Assembly (NCBI GenBank): GCA_964653435.1
Contig: CAZZFA010000001.1
Location: 62,001-126,000, forward strand
DNA length: 64,000 nt
Direction: 5' to 3'
DNA from: CAZMVY01 sp964653435
Lineage (GTDB): Bacteria; Planctomycetota; Phycisphaerae; UBA1845; PWPN01
Both the position numbers and the translations under genes were made by a program. The first letter of the stretch is position 1. Every line of letters begins with the position of its first letter. Of this stretch, positions 52,147 to 60,614 are shown in pieces. The notes under the pieces are model-generated. The model worked only from the letters and a program-made list of their open reading frames with translations, did not search any database and was not told the origin of the DNA.

Positions 52147-52719
52147 TCAACCCTTCGGCCGGGCGGCCAACTCGTGTTCGCTGAAGACCTCCGCCGTGAA
52201 CAGCATGACTTCGGTCTCCGGATCGCGCCAGGCGTCGGCGGGCAGGCCGGCCTTATCCGCGCAGCAGCGACTCAGGAACTCCTCCTTCGTCCACGGCCCG
52301 TACTCGGTAGCGACCTGCGGCAGGAAACAGCCCGCGCGGAACCCCCGGCGGACATAGATGCCGTGTACGCCCAGCTCGAGCGAGAGCGGGTCGTTTGTGC
52401 GCTGCAGGGGCGACAGCACCGAAATCTCGATATCCAGATCGGGCAGGTCGGCGGCGGTCAGCGGCCGGGCGAAGAACCGGGGATCATGGGCGGCCTCGAT
52501 CGCCATGGTCTGGACCATTTCCGGCAGCGGCTTGTCAGGCTGAAAGGTTCCGATGCAGCCGCGGAGCGACCGCCCCTTGTGCAGCGAGACGAACACACCG
52601 CCGAAGTTGGGGTACTCAATCTCCAGCGATCCGATCGGCGGGGGCTCTCGCCCGGTCAGGTCGGCCGTGATGGCCTCCCGGGCGATCCGCAGAAGGGCCC
52701 GTCGCTGTTCGTCGTTCAT
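52147..52719 (-). CDS. AMMECR1 domain protein
   Basis: 190-residue AMMECR1-domain protein. It contains the hallmark LRGCIG strand (HKGRSLRGCIGTFQPDKPLP) and the segments DIEISVLSP and GYFLPQVA-like FLPQVATEYG. The family is conserved from bacteria to humans, and its function is still poorly defined; in prokaryotes it often occurs with radical SAM and Memo-like proteins, but none is next to it here (a radical SAM protein lies far off at 10.6 kb). ATG 52719 was chosen; an ATG five codons upstream is possible. Confidence 0.9.
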   Translation of the reverse strand: MNDEQRRALLRIAREAITADLTGREPPPIGSLEIEYPNFGGVFVSLHKGRSLRGCIGTFQPDKPLPEMVQTMAIEAAHDPRFFARPLTAADLPDLDIEISVLSPLQRTNDPLSLELGVHGIYVRRGFRAGCFLPQVATEYGPWTKEEFLSRCCADKAGLPADAWRDPETEVMLFTAEVFSEHELAARPKG

Positions 52720-53116
52720 GGGGGCACCCTGCACAGGTATCGTGCCGCACGGGGCTCCGTGCCGGAGACAGTATACCCGCCGGCAGGCGAAGCTGCCACG
52801 AACTCGCGTGACCTCTCAAGCGGGTCGGCTACCCGGACACGGCCCCGGAAAACTTGAGCGCGAACCGCAAACATTCGCAGGGGCTCGGAGGCAGGTGCCC
52901 CGGGCACCCGTTGCAAAAGGGGCAAGGGCGGTGCCATTCCGTCACCGGGAACCGCCCTCTGCGACGCGGGCGTGGCGCAGCCGCATCGTCCGTTGCCGCC
53001 GGCGTTGAGCGCGTAGGCCGCGGTTACCGGGGCGTCCTGGCCGTTGCGCACGGAGCCCCCATCGCACGGAAGCCTCCGCCGAACCGGGGCACCGTCCGTT
53101 TCGCATCGAAACCCGG
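52720..53116. other. 397-bp intergenic stretch, no gene recognised
   Basis: Lies between two minus-strand genes. It holds a short GC-rich palindrome GGTGCCCCGGGCACC at about 52894-52908, which might end transcription of the phosphatase operon. An open frame reaching 53008 on the plus strand has no recognisable domain and looks like compositional noise. Confidence 0.4.
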
Positions 53117-53788
53117 TCAGATCGTCCCGCGTCTTCTCAGCGGCCCGAGGGTCAGCCATGCCGCCACATAGCCGATCGCGCCGCCCGCGATGCAATCGCT
53201 GACCCAGTGTACGTGGTCGATGTATCGCGAGAAGCCGCACCCGAACGCGAGCGTCCAGAAGACCCACCGGGCGCGTGGGTAGAAGCCGCTCAGGATCCCG
53301 GCGAACGCAAACGCCAGGCAGGTATGCCCCGACGGGAACGATTCCAGGGACATCGGCTCCTTGTGCCAGCTCAGGCCGATCCAGAGCGACCGCCAGTCGT
53401 CGGCAGCGAGATCGGCCACCTGCGCGGCGGACGGCCGGTAGCGGTGGATGACGAGCTTGCCGAGTCCCTGGGCAGCTCCCGCCAGCGACGTCGCAACCAC
53501 CATTGCGCCGACTAGGGCTCGACGCCGGCGGTCGTAACAGGCCAGCGCGAGGGTAGCGGCAATGACCGGTGTGATCTGGCCGAAGTCGCGGAGGGAAACG
53601 AGCACGTGATTGGGAAGCACCCGAAGATGTTCCTGCCCCCACGCGGAGAGGCGGCGGTCGTACCGGATCGAAAGACCGAATGCCGCCAGCACAATGGCCC
53701 ATGCGGTCAGCCGGAATCGCCATCGGGCCAGGCGGGCCTCGCGTCCTGATCGTGCGGCGAAACGGGCGGTGTGGTCGGAGCTTGCCAT
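53117..53788 (-). CDS. PAP2-family membrane phosphatase
   Basis: 223-residue membrane phosphatase of the PAP2 family. The three-part active site is complete: KLVIHRYRP (Lys111, Arg118), PSGH (152-155) and SRYIDHVHWVSD (Ser187, Arg188, His194, Asp198). About five hydrophobic helices surround it, including those at about 31-40 and 70-83. Likely substrates are undecaprenyl pyrophosphate or lipid phosphates on the outer face of the inner membrane. Seven bp separate it from the upstream epimerase gene, with which it shares an operon. Confidence 0.92.
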   Translation of the reverse strand: MASSDHTARFAARSGREARLARWRFRLTAWAIVLAAFGLSIRYDRRLSAWGQEHLRVLPNHVLVSLRDFGQITPVIAATLALACYDRRRRALVGAMVVATSLAGAAQGLGKLVIHRYRPSAAQVADLAADDWRSLWIGLSWHKEPMSLESFPSGHTCLAFAFAGILSGFYPRARWVFWTLAFGCGFSRYIDHVHWVSDCIAGGAIGYVAAWLTLGPLRRRGTI

Positions 53789-53795
53789 TCCGCGT

Positions 53796-54794
53796 TCATC
53801 GTTTCTGCTCGAGATACCAGCGTACCGTCCTCGGGATGCCTTCCTCGTAGGTGACGGCGGGATGCCAATTGAGCTGTTCGCGGGCCTTCTTTGTCTCGAA
53901 GAAGCTGCGTCGGCCGATGAGCCAGACGGCGTAACGCGTCACCAGCGGCGGCCTTTTCGTCCGGAAGAGGTGCCCGAAGCATTCGAGCAGAAACGCGGCA
54001 GCGTAGGCGACGCGGTACGGCACGGTGCGGGTAACCGGCGGGCAGCCGATCGCTTCGGCGATCATGTTGAAATACTGTCTCTGCGTCAGCACGCCGTCGT
54101 TGCTGCAGTTGTAGGCCTCGCCGACGGCCCGCTCCGTGTCCGCGGCGGTGATCGCGGCCTGGGCGACGTTGCCGGCGTAGACGACGTTGAGGCGGTTGTC
54201 GCCTCCGCCGATGAGCCGGGTTTTTCCCGCACGGATGGCGTCGACGAGTCGGCCGATCGTCGTCCGGTCCCGCTCGCCGTAGATCCAACTCGGGCGGATG
54301 ACCGTCAGGCGGATACGGCCCTCGCGGTGGGCGGCCCACACAAGCCGCTCGGCTTCGACCTTCGCGCGGCTGTAGTAGCTCCAGCGATGCAGCTTCTGCC
54401 CGAGCGGCGCGGTCTCATCCAGCACCAGCCCGTCTCCGTTCGGGTGGCCGTACGCGCTGATGGAGCTGATGTGGATGAAGCGCCGTCCCGGCACCTCGGC
54501 CGCTGCCTCGATCAGGTTCGCCGTGCCCTGAACCGTGATGCGGACGAAGTCCTCCCACGGTCCCCAGTCGCCGACGCGGGCGGCGGCGTGGTAAATGCAG
54601 TCCGCGCCGCGGCATGCCCGGCGGAGGGATTCGAGATCGGTTACGTCGCCTTCGGCGAACTCGACTCCCTGCGTCTTGAGCCAGGTGATGTCGCTGCCGG
54701 GCCGTACGAGGACGCGAACCGGCCGGTTGCGCTTGCGCAATTGCTCGACGATGTGGCTGCCCAGAAGACCCGTTCCGCCGGTTACCAGGTTCAT
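53796..54794 (-). CDS. NAD-dependent epimerase/dehydratase (extended SDR)
   Basis: 332-residue extended short-chain dehydrogenase. The dinucleotide loop GGTGLLG is at 6-12; the catalytic set is Ser111, Tyr141 and Lys145 (YYSRAK). The C-terminal half, with TWNHP-like LNWHPAVTYEEGI and the 3-beta-HSD-type substrate domain, resembles hopanoid-associated epimerases and 3-beta-hydroxysteroid dehydrogenase-like proteins, which act on nucleotide sugars or isoprenoids. Together with the PAP2 protein this could be lipid or lipid-linked sugar metabolism; that is inference. ATG 54794 was used, and a TTG six codons upstream is an alternative. Confidence 0.87.
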   Translation of the reverse strand: MNLVTGGTGLLGSHIVEQLRKRNRPVRVLVRPGSDITWLKTQGVEFAEGDVTDLESLRRACRGADCIYHAAARVGDWGPWEDFVRITVQGTANLIEAAAEVPGRRFIHISSISAYGHPNGDGLVLDETAPLGQKLHRWSYYSRAKVEAERLVWAAHREGRIRLTVIRPSWIYGERDRTTIGRLVDAIRAGKTRLIGGGDNRLNVVYAGNVAQAAITAADTERAVGEAYNCSNDGVLTQRQYFNMIAEAIGCPPVTRTVPYRVAYAAAFLLECFGHLFRTKRPPLVTRYAVWLIGRRSFFETKKAREQLNWHPAVTYEEGIPRTVRWYLEQKR

Positions 54795-55072
54795 TGCCGT
54801 ATGGCTCTCCAATGAAGGTCGGGCCGTACCTTAGAGGCGACGAGCGACGGCGTCAACCACAGGCACGGCGGCAGAGCTCGGGGCTTTCCTTCCGATGCTC
54901 GAAGCGTGGGAAGGGGGAGGAAAGTTTTTCGCGCTTGGCACTTGCTTTTCTCCGCCTGCGGCGCATAATGGGACGCGTCAGGTCCGTTTGCTGAGTATTG
55001 CCCCGCGTTTTTGCGGCACGGCGCGGTGCGGCGGGACGCGGGCAGTATCGTGCGACGCCTCATAAGCGAACC

Positions 55073-56515
55073 GTGAGCGATCCCGTGATACAGACACGAA
55101 CACAGCGACGAGGACTTGGGGCCTCGATGGCAGGGGTTGCCTGCCTGCTGGCCATCGCCTCGCCGGTCCTGGGACAAGGCCGCACGCCGGACACATTCCT
55201 CAACCAGCAGCGTACCATCGAGGAGCAGATCCGCTCGGAGCTCGACCGCGAGCTGCCCGTGGGGCAGAAGATCGATTGGGACTGGGGCGGCTGGTACAAC
55301 GTCTGGGCGTTTCACTACGACGACGGTATCAAGACGCGCACGATGGTCCGCAACGACTTCCGGCTGTGGACCGGGGCGACGCTCGACCAGGGCGCGCACG
55401 AGATGTACGTTCGCGGGCGATGGAGCTTCATCGACTGGAGCCACGGCGACTCGTACGACTGCGACGACCACGACGTGCAGGAGCCCAATCTCGAGCGCGG
55501 CTACTATCAGTTTGACCTGCGCAACGCCATGAAGGCGTACGGACACCGGTACACGGAGAACGACCTTACGTTCAAGATCGGGCGCGACTACGTCGAGTTC
55601 GGCACGGGGTACGCGCTGTCGATGCCGCTGGACCAGGTGACGATGACGGCGGAGGTGGCGAAGTTCCAGATTACGGGCCTGATGGCGCAGACGATCCACA
55701 GCATGGACGACATGGACCGCAGCGCCCATCACAGCGGTGAAAGCTACCGCACCTTCTGGGGCATCCAGGCGAAGTACCTCGGCCTCGCGAAGCACGAGCC
55801 GTTCGCCTATGTCCTGTGGCAGGACAACCAGCGCCGCGAACATCCGTGGCGTTACCGGCAGAACTGGGATTACGATTCGTTCTACGCGGGCTTCGGGTCG
55901 CGGGGAGAGTTGATCAGAAACCTGCGTTACGGGACGGAGTGGGTTTTCGAGCACGGCAGCGACTACGGCAATCGGCGGTTCCTCGATCGGGACCGGATCG
56001 ACGCCTGGGCGTTCGACGTGCTGCTGGAGTATCTCACGCAATGGCGGAGCAGGCCTCGCTTCGTCGGCGAGTACATGTTCGCCAGCGGCGACCCGGACCG
56101 GTACGGCAGCCCGACCAATGCCGTGGGCGGCAACACGCGGGGCGACGATACGAGCTTCAACGGCTTCGGCTATCGCGACACGGGGTTATCGTTCGCCCCG
56201 TCGTTGAGCAACATTCACATCTGGCGGCTGGGGGCCTCCTTCTTCCCGTTCGAGCAGGTCGAGCCGCTCAGCAAGCTGGAACTGGGCACCGACTGGTTCC
56301 TGTACTGGAAGCAACGCCGCACGGGCGCGGTCTCGGACCCGACGGCGGACGAGCGGTCCGGCTACCTCGGATGGGAGATGGATTACTTCGCAAACTGGCG
56401 GCTGACGTCGGACCTGTCGTGGACCGTACGGTACGGCATCTTTTTCCCGGGCCACGCGTTCAGCGACGAATCGACGCGGACGTTTTTCATGACCGGAATG
56501 GCATGGAGCTTCTGA
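55073..56515 (+). CDS. Outer-membrane porin, alginate-export-like
   Basis: 480-residue predicted outer-membrane protein. After an n-region (QTRTQRRG) and hydrophobic core (MAGVACLLAIASPVLGQG) it is a beta-rich protein with alternating aromatic strands (YNVWAFHYDDG, RFVGEYMFASGD) and ends in Phe (GMAWSF), typical of outer-membrane barrels. Overall it resembles alginate-export (AlgE-like) proteins found widely in planctomycetes, not necessarily for alginate. The start is uncertain: GTG 55073 keeps the basic n-region; ATG 55127 would leave none. It is first of a three-gene run, with the next gene's ATG overlapping its stop by one base. Confidence 0.75.
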   Translation: MSDPVIQTRTQRRGLGASMAGVACLLAIASPVLGQGRTPDTFLNQQRTIEEQIRSELDRELPVGQKIDWDWGGWYNVWAFHYDDGIKTRTMVRNDFRLWTGATLDQGAHEMYVRGRWSFIDWSHGDSYDCDDHDVQEPNLERGYYQFDLRNAMKAYGHRYTENDLTFKIGRDYVEFGTGYALSMPLDQVTMTAEVAKFQITGLMAQTIHSMDDMDRSAHHSGESYRTFWGIQAKYLGLAKHEPFAYVLWQDNQRREHPWRYRQNWDYDSFYAGFGSRGELIRNLRYGTEWVFEHGSDYGNRRFLDRDRIDAWAFDVLLEYLTQWRSRPRFVGEYMFASGDPDRYGSPTNAVGGNTRGDDTSFNGFGYRDTGLSFAPSLSNIHIWRLGASFFPFEQVEPLSKLELGTDWFLYWKQRRTGAVSDPTADERSGYLGWEMDYFANWRLTSDLSWTVRYGIFFPGHAFSDESTRTFFMTGMAWSF

Positions 56516-57195
56516 TGCAACCGCCGACACCAGGATGCAGAAACGGCACAATCGGCCCCGCGCATCCTCCCCTCGCGACGGGGGCGGGGCGGTTGTGGGC
56601 GATGGTGCTGGCCGTCGCGCTCGCGGCCGGCTGCGAAAGCACGCCGTCAACCACCGGCGGCATGGCCGAAACGAGGCCGGCGGCGGTCGAGTCGCGGGTG
56701 GATCCGTCCGACCTGGACGATATGAGTTTCCTGCACGACTACCTCGTCAAGCGACCTACCGTAACCGTGGACGACGGCTATCGAGCCATGCTGATCCTGG
56801 CCAACGGGCGCTGTGATGCCAGGACCTTCGAGCAGCGCGAGGCGGCGCTGGAGCAACGGGGGATCGCGCGGCCGGCGTGGAACCTCCGGCCGGACCAGAA
56901 GCTGGACAAAGGCACCGTAGCCTACATGGCGTGCGTCATCATGAAGATCCGCGGCGGGGTAAACCGGGTCATCTTCGGAAGCTGGGGGCCTGGCGACCGC
57001 CGATATGCGTTGCGCGAGCTGGTCTATCGGGAGATGATGGCCGACTCGCCGGCGTACCGGTACATCACGGGGGCCGAGCTCGTCGCCCTGCTGGGCAAGG
57101 CGGACGCATACATGCAGAAGCATCACGAATACGAGGCCGAAAGCGTCGAGATCGGCACGGAGCCGCCCGCGGGCAGCCCGGCAGGCCCCCGATGA
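56515..57195 (+). CDS. Lipoprotein encoded with the porin
   Basis: 226-residue predicted lipoprotein (lipobox LAAGC around Cys46, after the hydrophobic WAMVLAVALA). The mature part is mostly helical, with DLDDMSFLHDYLVKRPTVT and a C-terminal MADSPAYRYITGAELVALL segment. No known family recognised. Its ATG overlaps the porin stop by one base, with GGAG 6 bp upstream, so it is probably made in proportion to the porin and may be its lipid-anchored partner. Confidence 0.75.
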   Translation: MQPPTPGCRNGTIGPAHPPLATGAGRLWAMVLAVALAAGCESTPSTTGGMAETRPAAVESRVDPSDLDDMSFLHDYLVKRPTVTVDDGYRAMLILANGRCDARTFEQREAALEQRGIARPAWNLRPDQKLDKGTVAYMACVIMKIRGGVNRVIFGSWGPGDRRYALRELVYREMMADSPAYRYITGAELVALLGKADAYMQKHHEYEAESVEIGTEPPAGSPAGPR

Positions 57196-57332
57196 GCACG
57201 AAGCCGCCTGAGGCGACCGACGCCGGGCCGCGACCCTCGCGGGGTGCGATTACGTTCGCCGGCGTACCCGGGCGCGCATAGAATCCGGTGGGCGAAGCGT
57301 TGTTTGTCGAGTGCTCCGGGCGAGGTGCGAAG

Positions 57333-58313
57333 ATGGCTTTTCAGCAGCACAATGCGTCGTGGCGGCGGGGGGCGGGCGACCTTGCAGTGGTGACGGCCCT
57401 GGTACTGGTCGCATCGGCTTCCTTTGCCGGCGCACAACCGGCGAGCGCGCCGACCGCGACGCAACCGGCGGGCGCCCGGACACCGAGCGCCATAGCGGTC
57501 AAGGTTACCGGCGACGTGCGGGCAGCATCGCTGGGTGAGCCGGGTGAGAAGCTGTCGTGGCGGCCCGTGGCGGCGGGTGATCACCTGGCCTCCGGGACGC
57601 TCATCCGCACCGGACTGCGTTCCGCTCTGCTCCTGCAGTTCGGTGACAACGTGATCGTGAAGATCGACCGAGCCACGTCAATGACGGTGGCGCAGTTCTA
57701 CCGTTCGGCGCAGGAACAGCGGATCAAGCTCGACCTCGGATACGGGGCCGTTCGCGCGGGCGTAGCGGAAGGGGCGATCCAGAGCGACATGACCATCGAG
57801 ACGCCTGTGGCGACGCTTACGCGGCGCGGCACGTGGAACTTCGGTATCGAATACGAGGCGGTGAGCGGGCGGTTCCGCATCTTCGTCGAGGATCACGGCG
57901 TCGTCGATGCGCTGGACCAGTTGACGAGGCAACGACGCACACTGATCGCCCCGGAATACGTTACGCAGGCGATGATCCGGTGGATCGAGACAGCCAAGTT
58001 CGACCGGTACGTGCCCATCCAGGACGCGTTCGGGCTTACGCGGGGCGACCGGCTGTTCGAGGTGTACTACGGCACGGGCCGCGGGGTCGTAAATGCCGGA
58101 GGCGGGGCGGACACGCTCAATGCCGTCCAGCCCGGCGCCGGTCTGAATGCGGCGGAGATCGTCAGCCAGCGGCAGGGCGCTGGGACCTCGTTCGGGCCGT
58201 TGCCGACGATTCCGCTCACGCCGGGTGTGCGGGACCGGCCGGAGGGCAACTTCGGCACGGGCGGGGCGGTTATCCCGACGAACCTGATGAAGAAGGGGCG
58301 TTCGCCGCGATAA
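57333..58313 (+). CDS. FecR-domain exported protein
   Basis: 326-residue protein with a signal peptide (LAVVTALVLVASASFAGAQ) and a FecR-type beta domain (LSWRPVAAGDHLASGTLIRT, VIVKIDRATSMTVAQF, RIKLDLGYGAVRAGV). FecR domains occur in signal-sensing and in exported structural proteins of planctomycetes; no sigma factor is next to it, so the classical FecR-FecI arrangement is absent. A His/Asn-poor C-terminal tail from about 250 on is Gly-rich. It follows the porin/lipoprotein pair by 138 bp on the same strand and could be part of that unit. Confidence 0.8.
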   Translation: MAFQQHNASWRRGAGDLAVVTALVLVASASFAGAQPASAPTATQPAGARTPSAIAVKVTGDVRAASLGEPGEKLSWRPVAAGDHLASGTLIRTGLRSALLLQFGDNVIVKIDRATSMTVAQFYRSAQEQRIKLDLGYGAVRAGVAEGAIQSDMTIETPVATLTRRGTWNFGIEYEAVSGRFRIFVEDHGVVDALDQLTRQRRTLIAPEYVTQAMIRWIETAKFDRYVPIQDAFGLTRGDRLFEVYYGTGRGVVNAGGGADTLNAVQPGAGLNAAEIVSQRQGAGTSFGPLPTIPLTPGVRDRPEGNFGTGGAVIPTNLMKKGRSPR

Positions 58314-58442
58314 CGGCCGGCCGGCTGCGCGGCGCGCATCCATTCCGATCACGACAGATCGTGTGAACGACGAGAGGATCGTACCAGGCTCGCGAGGCGT
58401 CCGTTCGTTCTCGCGGCGTGGGCGCACACAGGCGCGAACGGG

Positions 58443-59213
58443 CTACGTCGGTTCGATCTGGAAGGTTACCGTCACCACTGCCTGGGCGTCCTTGTCGATG
58501 GTCGAGGTGTCGTAGATTCCCTCGGCGCTCACGGCGGTCGAGAAGGGCCGCGTGATCTGGACCACACCCATCGTCGCGGCCCGCACGCCGGTAAGGCGGC
58601 AGCCGGCGGCGCGGGCGATTTCCTCCGCGCGGGCGCGGGCGTCCTTCGATGCCGCTCCCATGAGTTCGAGCTTGAGCGCGGACGGGTCGCTGTAGTAGTA
58701 CTCGGGCGCCTGCGAGACGACCAGGATGCCCTCCTGGATCAGTTGGGTGACCTGGCCGGCGGTCTGCGCGACGCGATCCACATCCCGCGTCGAAATGAAG
58801 AACGTTCGTGAGAGCGTGTAGGAGGCGACATCGCGCGTCTCCTGTCCCTTCCCGGCGCGGACGTAGTGTACGGTGGTCTCGATGGCTCCCAGGCCGGTCT
58901 CCGCGGCGGGGAAGCCCTGCTGTTCGAGGAAGGCCTTTACCCGCTGGACGCCGGCGTCCACCGCCTTGTACGCCTCCTGCATCTGCTTGTTCTCGCCCTC
59001 GACGCGGATCTGCCAGACGGCGCGATCGGAGCGGATGCGTTTACGGGTCGAGCCCTTTACGACGATGGTCTGTTCCTGGCGTTTGATCTGTTCTCCGCGC
59101 GACCGGTAGGCGCGCGCCGCCACCACCGTGCTCGTGATGACGCTCACGGCGATGCCCAGCATGACGATGACGGCCGTGCTGGCCAGATTGAGACGAACGC
59201 GGTACTCGAACAT
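58443..59213 (-). CDS. SIMPL domain protein (DUF541), membrane-anchored
   Basis: 256-residue protein with one N-terminal membrane helix (STAVIVMLGIAVSVITSTVVAA, about 12-33) and a SIMPL/DUF541 domain. Family segments are VVKGSTRKRIRSDRAVW, YVRAGKGQETRDVASYTLSR, YYYSDPSALKLELMGAASKD and ARAEEIARAAGCRL. The family occurs in envelope proteins of many bacteria; function is poorly known. GGAGGAG lies 5 bp before ATG 59213. It is convergent with the FecR gene, at a distance of about 130 bp. Confidence 0.88.
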   Translation of the reverse strand: MFEYRVRLNLASTAVIVMLGIAVSVITSTVVAARAYRSRGEQIKRQEQTIVVKGSTRKRIRSDRAVWQIRVEGENKQMQEAYKAVDAGVQRVKAFLEQQGFPAAETGLGAIETTVHYVRAGKGQETRDVASYTLSRTFFISTRDVDRVAQTAGQVTQLIQEGILVVSQAPEYYYSDPSALKLELMGAASKDARARAEEIARAAGCRLTGVRAATMGVVQITRPFSTAVSAEGIYDTSTIDKDAQAVVTVTFQIEPT

Positions 59214-59372
59214 GGCAGCTCCTCCTTGAGCCTGAGGCGTGGTTCCACCTCGCCATAACCCAGCGTGCCGACATTCTACCGGTATGCAGGGCGGGATGCC
59301 AGGGGCTGCTGCACGTCAAAGGCGGGCGGGCGAAAACGGCCGTATTTCCGCCGTCTTCCGCGGGCAGGTGCG

Positions 59373-60614
59373 TCAGGCGGACCGGCCGGAACGGAGCTGG
59401 CGGTAGGTTTCCATCGCGTCGGGAAACGGGGCCAGGGCGCGCTCGAAGATCCCGAGGGAATAGGCGATGGTCATGCCGTAGTTCGTGATCGGCACGCCGG
59501 CCCGGCGGCACTCCAGGATTCGGGAGAGGACCTCGCGGCGGTTGGTCATGCAACTGCCGCAGTGCACGACGAGCTGATAGGAACTCAGGTCGGCGGGGAA
59601 GTCGTGGCCCTGCGTCGTGGTGAACTCCAGCCTGCCGCCGACGTACTGCGTGAGCCAGCGGGGGATCTTCACGCGACCGATGTCCTCGCCGATCGGGTGA
59701 TGCGAGCACGCCTCGGCGATGAGCACGCGGTCGCCGGGGCGGAGACTGTCGATCGCGACGGCGCCGCGTGTGAACTCGCCCAGATCGCCCTTGAATCGCG
59801 CGAAGAGGATCGAGAACGAAGTGAGCTTCACGTCGTTCGGCGTGTCGGCGGCGACCTTGAGGAAGGCCTGCGAGTCGGTGACGACGAGGGCCGGCGGCTT
59901 CTTCAGGCGATCGAGGGCGTCGCGCAGCTCCCGCTCCTTCACAATCATGCAGCAGGCGTCGTTGTCAAGGAGGTCGCGGATCGTCTGCACCTGCGGCAGG
60001 ATCAGACGGCCCCTGGGCGCCTCGAGGTCGATCGGCACCACGAGGACCGCCAGCTCGCCGGGCGGCACAAGATCCCCGACAATGGACGGGGCGTTGATGA
60101 ACTCGTCGGGCGCACAGCGAACGATCGCCTCGCGGAGCGTGAGCACACCCTCGCCGCGGGCGGCCACGGTTTCGACACAGAGGATCCCGTTGCCCCGCAA
60201 TCGAGTGAGCGTTGCCTCGTCCGGGCGGCCGAGGTCGGCCTTGTTGAAGACGGCCACCGCGGGGATCTTTCGCCGTTGCAGTTCCGCTACGATCTCCTCT
60301 TCAAACGGTCCCCAGCGGTCCGCCTCGGCGACGACGATGCCGACGTCGGTCCGATCGAAAACCCCGCGCGTGCGCTGCACGCGGAGCTCGCCGAGTGCAC
60401 CGACGTCGTCGATGCCGGCCGTGTCGATGAAGAGCACCGGGCCGATGGGCAGCAGTTCCATCGGCTTCTCGACGGGGTCGGTCGTCGTGCCGGCAACATC
60501 CGAGACGATCGAGACCGCCTGCCGCGTCAGCGCGTTGAGCAGCGACGACTTGCCGACGTTTCGCCGGCCGAACAGGCCGATGTGAAGTCGCAGGCCCCTG
60601 GGCGTCGCTTTCAT
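59373..60614 (-). CDS. hydF: [FeFe]-hydrogenase maturation GTPase HydF
   Basis: 413-residue HydF, the scaffold on which the 2Fe subcluster of [FeFe]-hydrogenase is built before transfer to HydA. Its G domain has GRRNVGKSS (16-24) and DTAGIDD. The C-terminal Fe-S part carries EACSHHPIGEDIG and VVHCGSCM, as in HydF proteins. Its ATG overlaps the stop codon of aspA (ATGA). HydF is last in the hydE-hydG-aspA-hydF run, all on the minus strand. No HydA structural gene is in the window. Confidence 0.96.
   Translation of the reverse strand: MKATPRGLRLHIGLFGRRNVGKSSLLNALTRQAVSIVSDVAGTTTDPVEKPMELLPIGPVLFIDTAGIDDVGALGELRVQRTRGVFDRTDVGIVVAEADRWGPFEEEIVAELQRRKIPAVAVFNKADLGRPDEATLTRLRGNGILCVETVAARGEGVLTLREAIVRCAPDEFINAPSIVGDLVPPGELAVLVVPIDLEAPRGRLILPQVQTIRDLLDNDACCMIVKERELRDALDRLKKPPALVVTDSQAFLKVAADTPNDVKLTSFSILFARFKGDLGEFTRGAVAIDSLRPGDRVLIAEACSHHPIGEDIGRVKIPRWLTQYVGGRLEFTTTQGHDFPADLSSYQLVVHCGSCMTNRREVLSRILECRRAGVPITNYGMTIAYSLGIFERALAPFPDAMETYRQLRSGRSA

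Noticed and set aside
52553..53008. 151-codon open frame on the plus strand
   Set aside because: Overlaps the AMMECR1 gene and has only Arg-rich low-complexity sequence.
57192..57281. 29-codon open frame overlapping the lipoprotein stop by ATGA
   Set aside because: No signal, no motif, Pro/Arg-rich composition; overlap with the previous stop may be chance.
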